Shown here in pieces: positions 8,007-16,326 of a DNA stretch of 64,000 nt. The notes beneath the pieces were generated by a model. The model was given only the letters and a program-made list of their open reading frames with translations. It had not been told where the DNA came from and searched no databases. Source of the stretch: JAHBXL01 sp964409775. GTDB lineage: Bacteria > Planctomycetota > Phycisphaerae > Phycisphaerales > UBA1924. The stretch spans positions 186,001 through 250,000 of the forward strand of contig CAYPEI010000001.1 of the NCBI GenBank assembly GCA_964409775.1. Direction: 5' to 3'. The translations under genes and the position numbers were made by a program. Positions within the stretch are counted from its first letter, which is position 1. Each line of letters begins with the position of its first letter.

Positions 8007-8807
8007 TTACGCGTCCTTCGGGTCGAAGCGTGCCTGGGCAGGGACAGGCTTTCGCTTGACAGGGAGCCTTGCCGCTTCGCGAGCGGCTTCTTCGAGCCGT
8101 TGATGGAGTTTCTCGTGATCGGGGATGGCGTCGAGGCGATCCGCGAGTGCCGCGACCCGTGCCGCGGGCGTCAGATCCGGCGGTAGAGCAGCAATCGCGG
8201 CATCGCCGAGGGCCTCGCCGGCCAGCAGCATCCATTTGGAATCGACGCGCGGCGAGTCCGGCCTTGGGGCGGGACCGGAGCCCAGCCCTCTTGCGCCCGC
8301 CTTCCCCTTCTTTGCAGCGGCGGCGCTGGACTTCGCGGGGGCCCTGCGCTGCGACGCGGCCGGAGGGGCGATCCGGGTCCGCACTGTTACTGGGCCAACC
8401 GCGACGATCGGCCACAACCCTGCCTGGGTCTTGGGCTCGCGGACGATGACGATGGCCGGGATCTGGCGGTTCATGGCCTCCTCCCGGAGAATCCGTCCAT
8501 CAACACCCACCCGCGGCGGGCTGAGCAGGTACATCCCGGGCTTGAGGGCCGCGCCCGTGGGAAGGTCACCCTCGACGAGCACGATGTTGCCGCTGTCCGC
8601 AGCGAGGTCCCGGATCTGCCGTCGAGCCTCCTGCAACGGCAGCACGATGCGTGCGACTCGGTCGTAGTCTGCAGCGGCGATGGCCCGGCGAAGGGCCTCC
8701 AAAGCGAGTTTTTCGCACTCGAAGTACCGGCGATGGACCAGAGCCTCACTGGCCTGCTCCATCAGAGAATCGATCTTGTGTGCGACCTTGCTCTGCGCCG
8801 GCGGCAC
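8007..8807 (-). CDS. Conserved-looking hypothetical protein, 266 aa
   Basis: I do not recognise the family. The best start is a GTG (complement 8805-8807) preceded by GGGAGAGG, giving a protein that opens VPPAQSKVAHKIDSLMEQ. The N-terminal ~90 residues are helical (Ala/Arg-rich), followed by a beta-rich segment with GMYLLSPPRVGVDGR and a region of VIVREPKTQAG and VAVGPVTVRTRI. Then comes a low-complexity Ala/Lys/Pro linker and a helical C-terminal part (ALGDAAIAALPPDLTPAARVAAL). No signal peptide or membrane segment. It lies 37 bases downstream of the 212-residue gene on the same strand and is probably in one operon with it. Confidence 0.75.
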   Translation of the reverse strand: MPPAQSKVAHKIDSLMEQASEALVHRRYFECEKLALEALRRAIAAADYDRVARIVLPLQEARRQIRDLAADSGNIVLVEGDLPTGAALKPGMYLLSPPRVGVDGRILREEAMNRQIPAIVIVREPKTQAGLWPIVAVGPVTVRTRIAPPAASQRRAPAKSSAAAAKKGKAGARGLGSGPAPRPDSPRVDSKWMLLAGEALGDAAIAALPPDLTPAARVAALADRLDAIPDHEKLHQRLEEAAREAARLPVKRKPVPAQARFDPKDA

Positions 8808-8844
8808 GATCCTCTCCCGTTCGTCCTGGGTTGATCCAGTCGGG

Positions 8845-9483
8845 CTACGCGCCGTGATAACTGCGGCGACCCACCTCGTCCGCAAGCGCGTTCATCACCA
8901 CCTGCCACCTCTTGGCCTGGTCGCCCAAGTCATACGCCAGCACATCCGCCACGCCGGGCCAGTCCGAGGCGCCGATCGCCCGCTTCAGTTCGGCAAGTGC
9001 CGTGGCAAGTCCCTCGATGTGCTGACCCACTGTCTGTGCAGGCGAACCAGCCGCGGCCGGTGCGGGCATCGATCCAAGGTCCATCCCCAGGAGCGTCGCG
9101 CCGTTGATGACGCCTTCCCGCACGTTCTGCCACACCCCGAGCGCGGCCGAGACGCTCGGCATCGCTTCATCCAGTCGTCCTGTCTGCACCGCCTTCGCGG
9201 CCGCCTGCTGGTCACGGATGGCTCCGCTGAGTTCTTCGGCGATCTCCAGGAACGTGACCCGCACCAGCGACAGGGGATCCGCGGAAACAAACCTGACCTC
9301 GGCGCCGGGGCGGGGTTCGGTCGGCGGGCACTCGAGCCATGCGTCCGCGATAGGCGTGCCGTCCATCGAAGCCTCGATAACGACACGCTTGCGGCGTTCG
9401 GCCTCGCGCTTCGCGGCATCCAGCGCCGCCGCGATGGTCGGACGCTCGACCTTGATCTCTTCTCCGTCCAGGAGCACGTGCAT
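8845..9483 (-). CDS. Conserved-looking hypothetical protein, 212 aa
   Basis: Unknown family. The reading frame is open further upstream, but the protein-like composition starts at MHVLLDGEEIKVERPT (ATG complement 9481-9483), while the preceding residues are Arg/Gly/Pro-rich and overlap a terminator hairpin. The N-terminal 75 residues look like a small alpha/beta domain (ALDAAKREAERRKRVVIEASMDGTPI); the remaining part is helical with many Ala and Leu (FLEIAEELSGAIRDQQAAAKAV; ALAELKRAIGASDWPGVADVLAYDL). No Cys, signal peptide or membrane segment. Its partner gene begins 37 bases downstream. No Shine-Dalgarno sequence is obvious. Confidence 0.75.
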   Translation of the reverse strand: MHVLLDGEEIKVERPTIAAALDAAKREAERRKRVVIEASMDGTPIADAWLECPPTEPRPGAEVRFVSADPLSLVRVTFLEIAEELSGAIRDQQAAAKAVQTGRLDEAMPSVSAALGVWQNVREGVINGATLLGMDLGSMPAPAAAGSPAQTVGQHIEGLATALAELKRAIGASDWPGVADVLAYDLGDQAKRWQVVMNALADEVGRRSYHGA

Positions 9484-9566
9484 GGTGTCGATAGTAGCAG
9501 AAACAAGGAACCTGGTGTCAAGACGAGGAGGGACGGGGAGATCAAGCGTGCCGCCGGCGCAAGAAG

Positions 9567-9593
9567 AAGGGAAGAGCCGGGGGCTCTTCCCTT
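9567..9593 (-). terminator. Hairpin terminator downstream of serC
   Basis: Perfect 12-bp inverted repeat AAGGGAAGAGCC / GGCTCTTCCCTT with a three-base GGG loop, located 48 bases after the serC stop. On the minus strand it is followed by CTTCTT, a short T-rich run rather than a full U-tract. It separates serC from the next gene pair. Confidence 0.8.
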
Positions 9594-9641
9594 CGGTTCC
9601 TCTTTGTCTCGATTTCCCGGTCCCTCGATCCCTTCCCTCTC

Positions 9642-10811
9642 TCAGCCGTTCTTCTTCTCGAACTCCCGCATGAAGTCCGCAAGGGCCTTGCACCCGGCGA
9701 CAGGGAACGCGTTGTAGACGCTGGCCCGCATGCCGCCCGTCGAGCGGTGACCCTTCAACTGGTCCATGCCCTGCTTGAAGGCCTCCTTCACGAACACCTC
9801 ATCGAGCTGCTCATTTGGCGTGCGGAACGTGATGTTCATCGACGACCGGCTGTCCTGCCGCGCGTGACCCTTGTAGAACTTCGACGAGTCCAGCACGTCG
9901 TAGATGATCTTCGCCTTGTCCTCGTTGTGCTTGAGCAGTTTGGTCAACCCGCCCTGCGACAGGATCCACTTGAACACCAGCCCGCTGACGTAGATCGCGA
10001 AGGCAGGCGGGGTGTTGTGCCGGCTTCCGTCCTTCGCGTGCGTCTCGTACTTCAGCATCAGCGGCAGTTTGCGCACCGGCTTGAGCAGGTCTTCGCGGAT
10101 GATGCAGAAGGTCGTGCCGGCGATGCCGACGTTCTTCTGTGCCCCGCCGTACACCATGCCGAACTTCGTGAAGTCGATCGGGCGGCTGTACATGTCGCTC
10201 GACATGTCACAGATGAGCGGCGTGCCCGCATCCGGCATCTTCGGGTAGCGGAATGTCCCGTCCACGTTCCGCCACTGTGTCCCGTAAATCGTGTTGTTGG
10301 AGCACATGTGCACGTACACGGGCTTTGTTCCCGCGACGTACTTGATCTCCGCCTCGCTCGGGCAGTGGTCGTGCTTGCAGGCGCGGCCGTCCCACGCCTC
10401 GTAGCACTTGCTCGAGTAGACCTTGGACTCTTCCCAGGTCTTCTCGGCCCAGTAGCCCGTAGTCAGATAGGCCGCGACGCCATCATCGGGCAGGAGGTTG
10501 GCGGGGATCATGAAGTTCTGGCTCGTCGCCCCGCCCGTCAGGAACAGCACCTTGTAGTTCGCCGGGATGTTCCCGATCTTGCGGCAGTTCTCCTCCGCCT
10601 CCGCCAGCACCTTGTCGAAGACCTTGCCGCGATGGCTGTGCTCCATGATGCCGATGCCCGAGCCGTCGATGTTCCAGATGTCCTGCTGGGCCTGCTTGAG
10701 CACCTCTTCCGGGAGGCACCCGGGCCCGGCGGAAAAGTTGAAAATGCGGCCCGAAGCCGCATTCGTGACGGGGGACTTGAGCGACGGACCGGTATGGGTG
10801 GCGGTAGTCAT
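9642..10811 (-). CDS. serC: Phosphoserine aminotransferase
   Basis: PLP-dependent aminotransferase of serine biosynthesis, converting 3-phosphohydroxypyruvate and glutamate to phosphoserine and 2-oxoglutarate; some members also act in pyridoxine synthesis. The 389-residue protein shows the family start FNFSAGPGCLPEEVL, GGATSQNF for cofactor phosphate contacts, DMSSDMYSRPID, the PLP-lysine motif YGGAQKNVGIAG and the C-terminal GHRSTGGMRASVYNA. The ~25-residue Thr/Ser-rich N-terminal extension before the conserved start is longer than usual; the first in-frame ATG of the conserved part is taken. No ribosome site is evident. The gene stands alone, without serA or serB nearby, and ends at a strong hairpin. 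Confidence 0.95.
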   Translation of the reverse strand: MTTATHTGPSLKSPVTNAASGRIFNFSAGPGCLPEEVLKQAQQDIWNIDGSGIGIMEHSHRGKVFDKVLAEAEENCRKIGNIPANYKVLFLTGGATSQNFMIPANLLPDDGVAAYLTTGYWAEKTWEESKVYSSKCYEAWDGRACKHDHCPSEAEIKYVAGTKPVYVHMCSNNTIYGTQWRNVDGTFRYPKMPDAGTPLICDMSSDMYSRPIDFTKFGMVYGGAQKNVGIAGTTFCIIREDLLKPVRKLPLMLKYETHAKDGSRHNTPPAFAIYVSGLVFKWILSQGGLTKLLKHNEDKAKIIYDVLDSSKFYKGHARQDSRSSMNITFRTPNEQLDEVFVKEAFKQGMDQLKGHRSTGGMRASVYNAFPVAGCKALADFMREFEKKNG

Positions 10812-10851
10812 GAAGGAATGGTACCCCGTGACACAGCCTAGTGCCCAATGC

Positions 10852-11304
10852 CTAGTGCCGAGTGACTTCCCGCTCCCCGCACTCCGGGCACTTCGCTCCA
10901 GCCACCAGACCCGTGGTGTCATACCCGCACTGCCCGCACACTCCCGGCGGCTGCCTCTTCCGCGTCACGACGAACAACCCCGCGCTCCCCAGTATGCAGA
11001 CGCCGAGCGGGATCCAGAGCGGCACGTTCACATCCCAGTTGCCCCACGCCTGCACGCGCCACTCCGGCACAAACTTCAGCCCCTCGCTGTTGATCGCGAT
11101 GTAGAACGACTCGGGGTAGTTCACCTGCCTGCATTGCACGCGCAGACGCCCGTGCTCCATCCGCCAGTTCAGCCGCGACCCGACGCTTGATCCCGAGTAG
11201 AACGGCACGTTCGCCACATAGAGGAGCATCAGCAGCACGCTCGCGGCCGCGAGCAGCCACGTACCGACCCGCACCAGTGGACGCCGTGTGAAGCAATGCG
11301 GCAT
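10852..11304 (-). CDS. Small membrane protein with C-terminal zinc ribbon
   Basis: 150-residue protein with two predicted membrane segments, one near the N-terminus (VGTWLLAAASVLLMLLYVA) and one around residues 95-115 (VPLWIPLGVCILGSAGLFVV), and a C-terminal CGQCGYDTTG...CPECGE zinc ribbon with four cysteines. The segment between the helices contains RLNWRMEHGRL and would lie on the opposite side of the membrane from the ribbon. This arrangement is a common small-protein type in planctomycetes as I know it; no function is established. An AAGGAG site exists but lies too far upstream to decide the start, chosen here as the ATG immediately preceding the hydrophobic segment. Confidence 0.8.
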   Translation of the reverse strand: MPHCFTRRPLVRVGTWLLAAASVLLMLLYVANVPFYSGSSVGSRLNWRMEHGRLRVQCRQVNYPESFYIAINSEGLKFVPEWRVQAWGNWDVNVPLWIPLGVCILGSAGLFVVTRKRQPPGVCGQCGYDTTGLVAGAKCPECGEREVTRH

Positions 11305-11494
11305 GTCGTAAGGGTACTGCAACTCCTTGGCGGAGCACCGTTTCCCGCACCTCCGGATCCGAAGGTGTCGCCAGTGTCTGGGGATCGCAGTCGTTGCAGG
11401 AGGCTTGCCATCTGACCCGCCGCCATGTCGGTGAGCCCTTGACACCCGTGGGGTCGGGGTGTTAGTATTTGCTAGCCACTGGAAGGAGTTCACT

Positions 11495-11884
11495 ATGAAC
11501 GCTCGGCTCACGCTCGCCCTTCCGCTGCTCGCGATCATCCTCACACTGCCGGCCTGCCAGAGTTCGCAGAAGGACGATGCCCGGTCGGCGTCGCTCAGTT
11601 CCGGCGCGGTCAAAATGAAGATCGTCAAGGGTCAGACGACCCAGACCGAGATCATCGAGGCCTTCGGCACGCCCGACCTCGTGACCCACAAGGACAATCA
11701 GGACGTCTGGACCTACGACAAGACGACGTACGACTATCAGAAGGAGTCGAGCTACCTCACGGTGCTCTTCGCCGGAGCCGGCGGCGACCGCGTCCGCTCC
11801 TCCTCCCGCTCGACGCTCCTGATCATCTACTTCGATAACCGCGATGTCGTCAGCGATTACCGCCTCAGCGCTCTCAAGTACTGA
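11495..11884 (+). CDS. BamE/SmpA-OmlA-like small lipoprotein
   Basis: 129-residue lipoprotein with signal MNARLTLALPLLAIILTLPAC (Cys21). The mature part contains KIVKGQTTQTEIIEAFGTPD followed by VWTYDKT and a late LLIIYFDNRDVVSDYRLS strand. A 'G.T..E....G.P......W.Y' helix-turn-strand order with a final beta hairpin is the pattern of the SmpA/OmlA (BamE) domain, which in proteobacteria supports outer-membrane protein assembly; here it is only a fold-level match. GGAAGGAG precedes the ATG at ideal spacing. Three further lipoprotein genes follow on the same strand within 30 bases, suggesting one transcript and a shared envelope role. Confidence 0.75.
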   Translation: MNARLTLALPLLAIILTLPACQSSQKDDARSASLSSGAVKMKIVKGQTTQTEIIEAFGTPDLVTHKDNQDVWTYDKTTYDYQKESSYLTVLFAGAGGDRVRSSSRSTLLIIYFDNRDVVSDYRLSALKY

Positions 11885-11913
11885 TCGCCATCAACCTGTT
11901 GAGGACGCTCCGC

Positions 11914-12513
11914 ATGAAACGGCGGCATTGCCTCTCACGCGAACCGGTCCGCGGCTGCAGCGGTCAGATCGTGACCGTTCGCGCCTTACTCACACTTCCC
12001 GCGCCCGCCCCGCGCATCGCCTCCACGATGTTGCTCATGGCCGCCGTCACGGCGCCGATGGTGGGACCCACCGGCTGCGCCACCGACAAGCAATACTCCC
12101 AGACTGAACTCGCGACGCTTCAGTCCCGCGACTTCGATGCGTCATACGAGTCCACCTACTCGGCCACGATCAACGCCCTCTTCGACGCGGGCTACATCAT
12201 CCGTTCGTCCGACAAGGATGCGGGCTTTGTCGCGGCATCACGCACGCAGGGCAACTCCTGGTCCGGCTATCAGTTCCACGGCGTGCAGGTCAAGATCAGT
12301 CCCGCGGGCTCCCGCACCAATGTCCGGGTCTCCAATACCGACGGCATGGGTCAGCAGAAGGTCAACAAGGAGATCATCGACGAGCTCCTCGACCTCGTCG
12401 AGCGGCGGCTCCTCGGCGATCTGACCAGTCCTCCCTCGGCCGCGTCAACGTCCACTCCGGCATCATCCGCCAAGCCCGTCGCGGGCCAGCCGCTCAGAGG
12501 ACCGGGCCGATGA
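11914..12513 (+). CDS. Tandem-paralog lipoprotein A
   Basis: 199-residue predicted lipoprotein, first of three related genes. It has a long N-terminus before a hydrophobic stretch (ASTMLLMAAVTAPMVGPTGC) whose PTGC could serve as lipobox. The mature region carries the motif shared by all three copies: TLQSRDFDASYESTYSATINALFDAGYIIRSSDKDAGFV can be read as 'LQ.R.(F/L/I)DA......F/Y.A....L..AGY.I...D...G...A'. The C-terminus is Ser/Pro/Ala-rich. A late NVRVSNTDG and a helix IIDELLDLVERRLL parallel IIDDLWIQMQRDLL in copy C. Function unknown. Start taken at ATG with GAGG upstream; its last codons overlap the start of copy B. Confidence 0.75.
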   Translation: MKRRHCLSREPVRGCSGQIVTVRALLTLPAPAPRIASTMLLMAAVTAPMVGPTGCATDKQYSQTELATLQSRDFDASYESTYSATINALFDAGYIIRSSDKDAGFVAASRTQGNSWSGYQFHGVQVKISPAGSRTNVRVSNTDGMGQQKVNKEIIDELLDLVERRLLGDLTSPPSAASTSTPASSAKPVAGQPLRGPGR

Positions 12514-12956
12514 TGAGCGCGAGGCTGATTCTCCTCCTCGCTCTTGCCGCCGCGCCGGCCGGATGCGCCTCCAGCCCGAACCTGACCCCCTCGCAACTTT
12601 CCGAGCTCCAGACCCGAAGGATCGATGCTCCTTCCGATGTCGCCTTCCGCTCAGTTGTCGGAGTGATGCTCGACCGCGGCATGTTCATCACCCTCTCCGA
12701 TGGTGGCGCGGGCCTGGTCGGCGCGATGGTCGGTCCGAATGGTCAGGCGTGCTGCAACACCACCTCGGGCAACCCCCTCGGTGCTCCGGCCGCCATCGTC
12801 GTCTGGGTGCGGGCCGACCCCGCGGGCGGCAGCATGGTCCGCGTGCAGTTCAGCCACTGCGGGTTGGCTGCCCACGACCGAGAACCCGTCTCCCGATTCG
12901 TCGACGATGTCGACCGGCGCACGCTCCGCGCTCCCGCTGCAAGGAGTATGCGTTGA
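12510..12956 (+). CDS. Tandem-paralog lipoprotein B
   Basis: 148 residues, signal MMSARLILLLALAAAPAGC with lipobox PAGC (Cys19). The conserved block reads LQTRRIDAPSDVAFRSVVG followed by VMLDRGMFITLSDGGAGLVGA, homologous to copies A and C. It differs by a CC pair (QACCNTTSGNPLG) and by lacking the C-terminal helix that the other two copies share, ending in an Arg-rich tail. The start ATGATG overlaps the TGA of copy A, implying translational coupling. Function unknown. Confidence 0.75.
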   Translation: MMSARLILLLALAAAPAGCASSPNLTPSQLSELQTRRIDAPSDVAFRSVVGVMLDRGMFITLSDGGAGLVGAMVGPNGQACCNTTSGNPLGAPAAIVVWVRADPAGGSMVRVQFSHCGLAAHDREPVSRFVDDVDRRTLRAPAARSMR

Positions 12957-13465
12957 AAGCCGCGATCGCATGCGCCCTGGTGTGCTTCATGGCCGGCGGG
13001 TGCGCCTCGCAGTCGCCCATCGTGGCCATGTCCCCGACCCAGCAGGATGCGCTCCAGGTCCGGGATCTCGATGCCTCGCCCGACCGAGCCTTCTCCGCGG
13101 CCGCCAACACCCTGGTCAATGCCGGCTACACCATCCAGCTCACCGATGGCGAAGGGGGACTGCTTACCGCCTATCGACGCGAGGACCCGTCCATTGCCCG
13201 CCATGCCGCGACGCTCACCGTCACCACGCTGATCACGCTCGGGCAGGCGCCCATGCTCGCCAGGCCCTACTACTTCAGCGTGTGCGTCCAGGTATTGCCG
13301 CGACCCGGAGGCCTTTCCTCGGTCCGAATCTGCCTCTACGGCCACAACGACCTGAAGGTCGAAGAAGCGATCATCGATGACCTCTGGATCCAGATGCAGC
13401 GCGACCTCCTCGCGAAGATGAAGGAATCCGCTGCGACGACTCCCTCCGCGCCGACCGGGCGCTGA
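12953..13465 (+). CDS. Tandem-paralog lipoprotein C (TTG start)
   Basis: The signal MKAAIACALVCFMAGGC starts at a TTG codon (12953-12955) that overlaps the TGA of copy B; AAGGAG six bases upstream makes this start convincing although no ATG is available. The 170-residue product has lipobox AGGC and repeats the family block: LQVRDLDASPDRAFSAAAN then TLVNAGYTIQLTDGEGGLLTAYR. A hydrophobic stretch LTVTTLITLGQAPMLARPYY and a C-terminal amphipathic helix IIDDLWIQMQRDLLAKM follow. Probably anchored in a membrane facing the periplasm. Role unknown; it ends the four-gene lipoprotein cassette. Confidence 0.8.
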   Translation: MKAAIACALVCFMAGGCASQSPIVAMSPTQQDALQVRDLDASPDRAFSAAANTLVNAGYTIQLTDGEGGLLTAYRREDPSIARHAATLTVTTLITLGQAPMLARPYYFSVCVQVLPRPGGLSSVRICLYGHNDLKVEEAIIDDLWIQMQRDLLAKMKESAATTPSAPTGR

Positions 13466-13612
13466 CTCCACGCCCCGAACATTCGGCCATTGCCGCCGCG
13501 GTTTCCGCTCCGGCGACGATCGCAACGCCCGGCTCGGCCGCTGGGGCGGCATCCGCTCCCCCGCGCTGGCAGGTGCGTACCCCGCACCGTCGAACGCCAT
13601 TACACTCCTCCC

Positions 13613-15199
13613 ATGCGGACCCGTCTCGCCGTCGCCATCGCCTTTCTCCTCGTCCTTGCGCTCCCGCTCATCGTCCGCGCATTGGCGGGGGGCTCGGGGG
13701 GCGCAGTGGGCGCTGAGGGCGCGTTCAAGACGCTCGCCAAGGACGGCGAGGATGTTGCATCCCTCGTCATCGTCACGCCCCATGTCGAGCAGATCCGCCT
13801 GGAGTTCGCCGCCGCATTCGATTCCTGGCACCGCGCGAAGTTCAGCCGGGGCGTGCGGATCGATTGGCGGGTACCCGGCGGCACGAGCGAGATCGTCAAG
13901 CAGATCGAGGCACAGGCCGAGGCGGCGATCAGGCAGGGGCAGATGTCGATCGAAGGCCTCTTCGCCGCGGGCGTGTCCGGCGCGGATGTGTTCTTCGGTG
14001 GAGGCTCATACGAACACGGCAAGATGGCCCAGGAGCGGAAGGCGTTGGTGTCCGGGCACGAGGTGCGGTACCGGCTGGGTCGCCCGGCCGGATTCCCGCA
14101 GGAACAACTCGATGACTGGTACGGCCAGAACAAGATCGGTGTGCAGCAGATCTACGACCCGGGACAGGTGTGGCTGGGCACGGCGCTCTCCGGGTTCGGG
14201 ATCGTCTACAACCGCGACACGCTCAACACACTCGGCGTGCCCGAGCCGAGGAGTTTTCGCGACCTGTGTGATCCAAGATACTTCAACATGCTCGCGCTGG
14301 CCGATGGCCGGCTTTCCGGCTCGCTGACCACCGCGTATGAGTCGATCCTGAACAAGGAGGGATGGGAAGGTTGGCGAACGCTGAGAGAACTCTGCGCCAA
14401 CGCACGGTACTTCGCTTCGGCGAGCACCCGTCCGCCGGTCGATGTCAGCCAGGGCGAGGCCGCGGCGGGGCTTGCGATCGACTTCTATGGGCGAAACCAG
14501 TCCCAGTTCGTGCTCAAACCTGGGCAAAGCGCCGACGAGAGCCGCGTGGGGTATGTCGATCCGGAGGGAGCGGTGTACATCGACGCCGACCCGGTCACGA
14601 TCCTCAACGGCTGCACCGACTTCGAGATCGCGCGCCGGTTCGTTGAGTTCTGTTTGACCGTCGAGGGCCAGTCGCTCTGGCAGTTCCGATCGCATCATTC
14701 CCTCGGTAGCGCCCCGCCGGACGGCTTGGGCCCCCGGGTCTATGAACTCCGGCGCATGCCTGCTCGCCGAATCATGTACGAGAAGTACCTCGACCGGATG
14801 GTGGACAAGGCCAACCCGTTTGTCGCGGCGAGCGATGTTCCCGGCAGGGGCTGGCGCGACGCGATCGCGCCGATGATGGCGGCCTTCGGCATCGATACCT
14901 CGGAAGAATGTCGGCGTGCGTGGCGGGTGCTCAATGTGGCCCGACAATCGCTTGACGCTGGGGCGGTCTCACCGGGCGTGCTCGCGGAGATGGAAACCGC
15001 CTTCTACGCGATGCCGCGGCACCGGATGGCCGATGGGACCGAACTCGTATTCAGCGAGGAAAACTACAAGGCGATCAGTGCGGATGTGAAGCGGTGGCGC
15101 GATCCGGATCGCGCCAGGCGGGCGCAGATCGCGTATGCCGGCTTCTTCGCTGCTCAATACCACGAAGTGGTCAGGCTCTGGGAGGCGGGCGGAAGGTGA
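13613..15199 (+). CDS. Periplasmic ABC-type solute-binding protein (iron/spermidine-like fold)
   Basis: Exported protein of 528 residues with signal segment MRTRLAVAIAFLLVLALPLIV. The body has the cluster-D type binding-protein pattern: an N-terminal strand (LVIVTPHVEQIRLEF) typical of Fe3+-type binders, SGADVFFGGG, TALSGFGIVYNRDTL with the following PRSFRDLCDP, and the late EGAVYIDADPVTILNGC and ARRFVEFCLTVEGQSLW segments. It is longer than the usual ~340 residues, with an extra C-terminal region after residue ~390. No permease or ATPase gene is adjacent, so its transporter partner must be elsewhere, or it has a sensory role. Ligand unknown; ferric iron is a guess from the fold class. Confidence 0.85.
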   Translation: MRTRLAVAIAFLLVLALPLIVRALAGGSGGAVGAEGAFKTLAKDGEDVASLVIVTPHVEQIRLEFAAAFDSWHRAKFSRGVRIDWRVPGGTSEIVKQIEAQAEAAIRQGQMSIEGLFAAGVSGADVFFGGGSYEHGKMAQERKALVSGHEVRYRLGRPAGFPQEQLDDWYGQNKIGVQQIYDPGQVWLGTALSGFGIVYNRDTLNTLGVPEPRSFRDLCDPRYFNMLALADGRLSGSLTTAYESILNKEGWEGWRTLRELCANARYFASASTRPPVDVSQGEAAAGLAIDFYGRNQSQFVLKPGQSADESRVGYVDPEGAVYIDADPVTILNGCTDFEIARRFVEFCLTVEGQSLWQFRSHHSLGSAPPDGLGPRVYELRRMPARRIMYEKYLDRMVDKANPFVAASDVPGRGWRDAIAPMMAAFGIDTSEECRRAWRVLNVARQSLDAGAVSPGVLAEMETAFYAMPRHRMADGTELVFSEENYKAISADVKRWRDPDRARRAQIAYAGFFAAQYHEVVRLWEAGGR

Positions 15200-15339
15200 G
15201 GCGGAGCGTGGCATGCTGTCCGCTTCCAATCTTGGCATGGGCATTGCACAAACTCGTGGGTTCGGGCGTAGATGCTCCGGAGGCATGCCAAGGTGGCATG
15301 CGGGAGCGACGGCGATGCAGGCGGCGGAAGGGGTGCCAC

Positions 15340-16311
15340 ATGGAGAATCGGGACAAGAACACGCGGCACTGGCTTGTGGCCGGATGGCCGGGTATGAGCA
15401 ATGTTGCCGTGATCGCGTGCGGATACCTCGTCAAGAAACTCGGGCTGGAGCCTGTCGCGGTCATTGACGGCGCGGGACGGACAGAAGCCGGTGCGGTGAT
15501 GGTCCGCGGCGGGCACATCCAGGTGCCCACGCCTCCCTCAACGATGCTGTACTCTGGCAGGGTCGGCGAGGAGGGCCCGACGGTGACGGTGCTGATCGCC
15601 GAGGCGCAGCCCGACATTCGCGGCATGACCCATGCACGGGACCTGCTCGATCGCGTCCGTGCCGAAGGCGCCGACCATGTGATGACGTTTGCCTCGGTTG
15701 CGACGCAACTCGAGCCGATGCAGGCGCCCAAGGTCTATGGCGCGGCGACCACTCCCGAGATGGTTGATGAACTCACCGCAGCGGAAATCCCGCCGCTCAA
15801 CGAAGGCGAGATCGGCGGCATGAACGGCCTCATGGTCGGGGCCGCATCGGTCGCGGGTCTGCCCGGTGTTTGCCTGCTCGGCGAGATTCCTTATTACGCC
15901 GCTCAGATCGCCAACCCCGCCGCGGCGAGCGCCGTGCTCGAAGCGTTCAGCAAGGTGACGGGCATCGAGATCGACCGGACAGAACTTGACGGGCATGCCG
16001 AGCGGGTGAACCGTCTGCTCGTGCAACTCCGTGAGCGAATGCAGTCCGGCTCGACCGAACCGCTCAACTTTGCGGATCTGGATGATGAGGAAGAGTCGGC
16101 GGACATTGCCGAAGGTGAGCAGCCCGTCGCGCCGAAGGCCATGAAGGAGACCGGTCTGGACCTGCCGATGCGCCGCAAGGTCGAGGACCTGTTCGATGCC
16201 GCGAAGAAGGATCAGCAGAAGGCGGTCGAACTCAAGCAGGAACTCGACAAGTTGGGCGTGTTCAAGCAGTACGAGGACCGCTTCCTGGATCTCTTCCGCC
16301 GCGCCGGTTGA
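15340..16311 (+). CDS. PAC2 (proteasome assembly chaperone-like) family protein
   Basis: 323-residue soluble protein. The N-terminal ~220 residues show the PAC2 pattern known from archaeal and bacterial homologues of proteasome assembly chaperone 2: WLVAGWPGMSNVAVIACGYL, VRGGHIQVPTPPSTMLYS, TFASVATQL, VYGAATTPEM, GEIGGMNGLMVGAASVAGLPGVCLLGEIPYY split over two strands, and a late AAASAVLEAFSKVTGIEID helix. After an acidic linker (DLDDEEESADIAEGEQ) comes a charged helical C-terminus. Bacterial PAC2 proteins have no settled role; no proteasome genes are visible here. Start chosen at ATG with GAAGGGG upstream. Confidence 0.88.
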   Translation: MENRDKNTRHWLVAGWPGMSNVAVIACGYLVKKLGLEPVAVIDGAGRTEAGAVMVRGGHIQVPTPPSTMLYSGRVGEEGPTVTVLIAEAQPDIRGMTHARDLLDRVRAEGADHVMTFASVATQLEPMQAPKVYGAATTPEMVDELTAAEIPPLNEGEIGGMNGLMVGAASVAGLPGVCLLGEIPYYAAQIANPAAASAVLEAFSKVTGIEIDRTELDGHAERVNRLLVQLRERMQSGSTEPLNFADLDDEEESADIAEGEQPVAPKAMKETGLDLPMRRKVEDLFDAAKKDQQKAVELKQELDKLGVFKQYEDRFLDLFRRAG

Positions 16312-16326
16312 GCAACCTCTCCGCGT

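Noticed and set aside
15210..15300. Repeated GGCATGC words before the PAC2 gene
   Set aside because: Short palindromic words at uneven spacing; no consistent operator or repeat unit can be defined.
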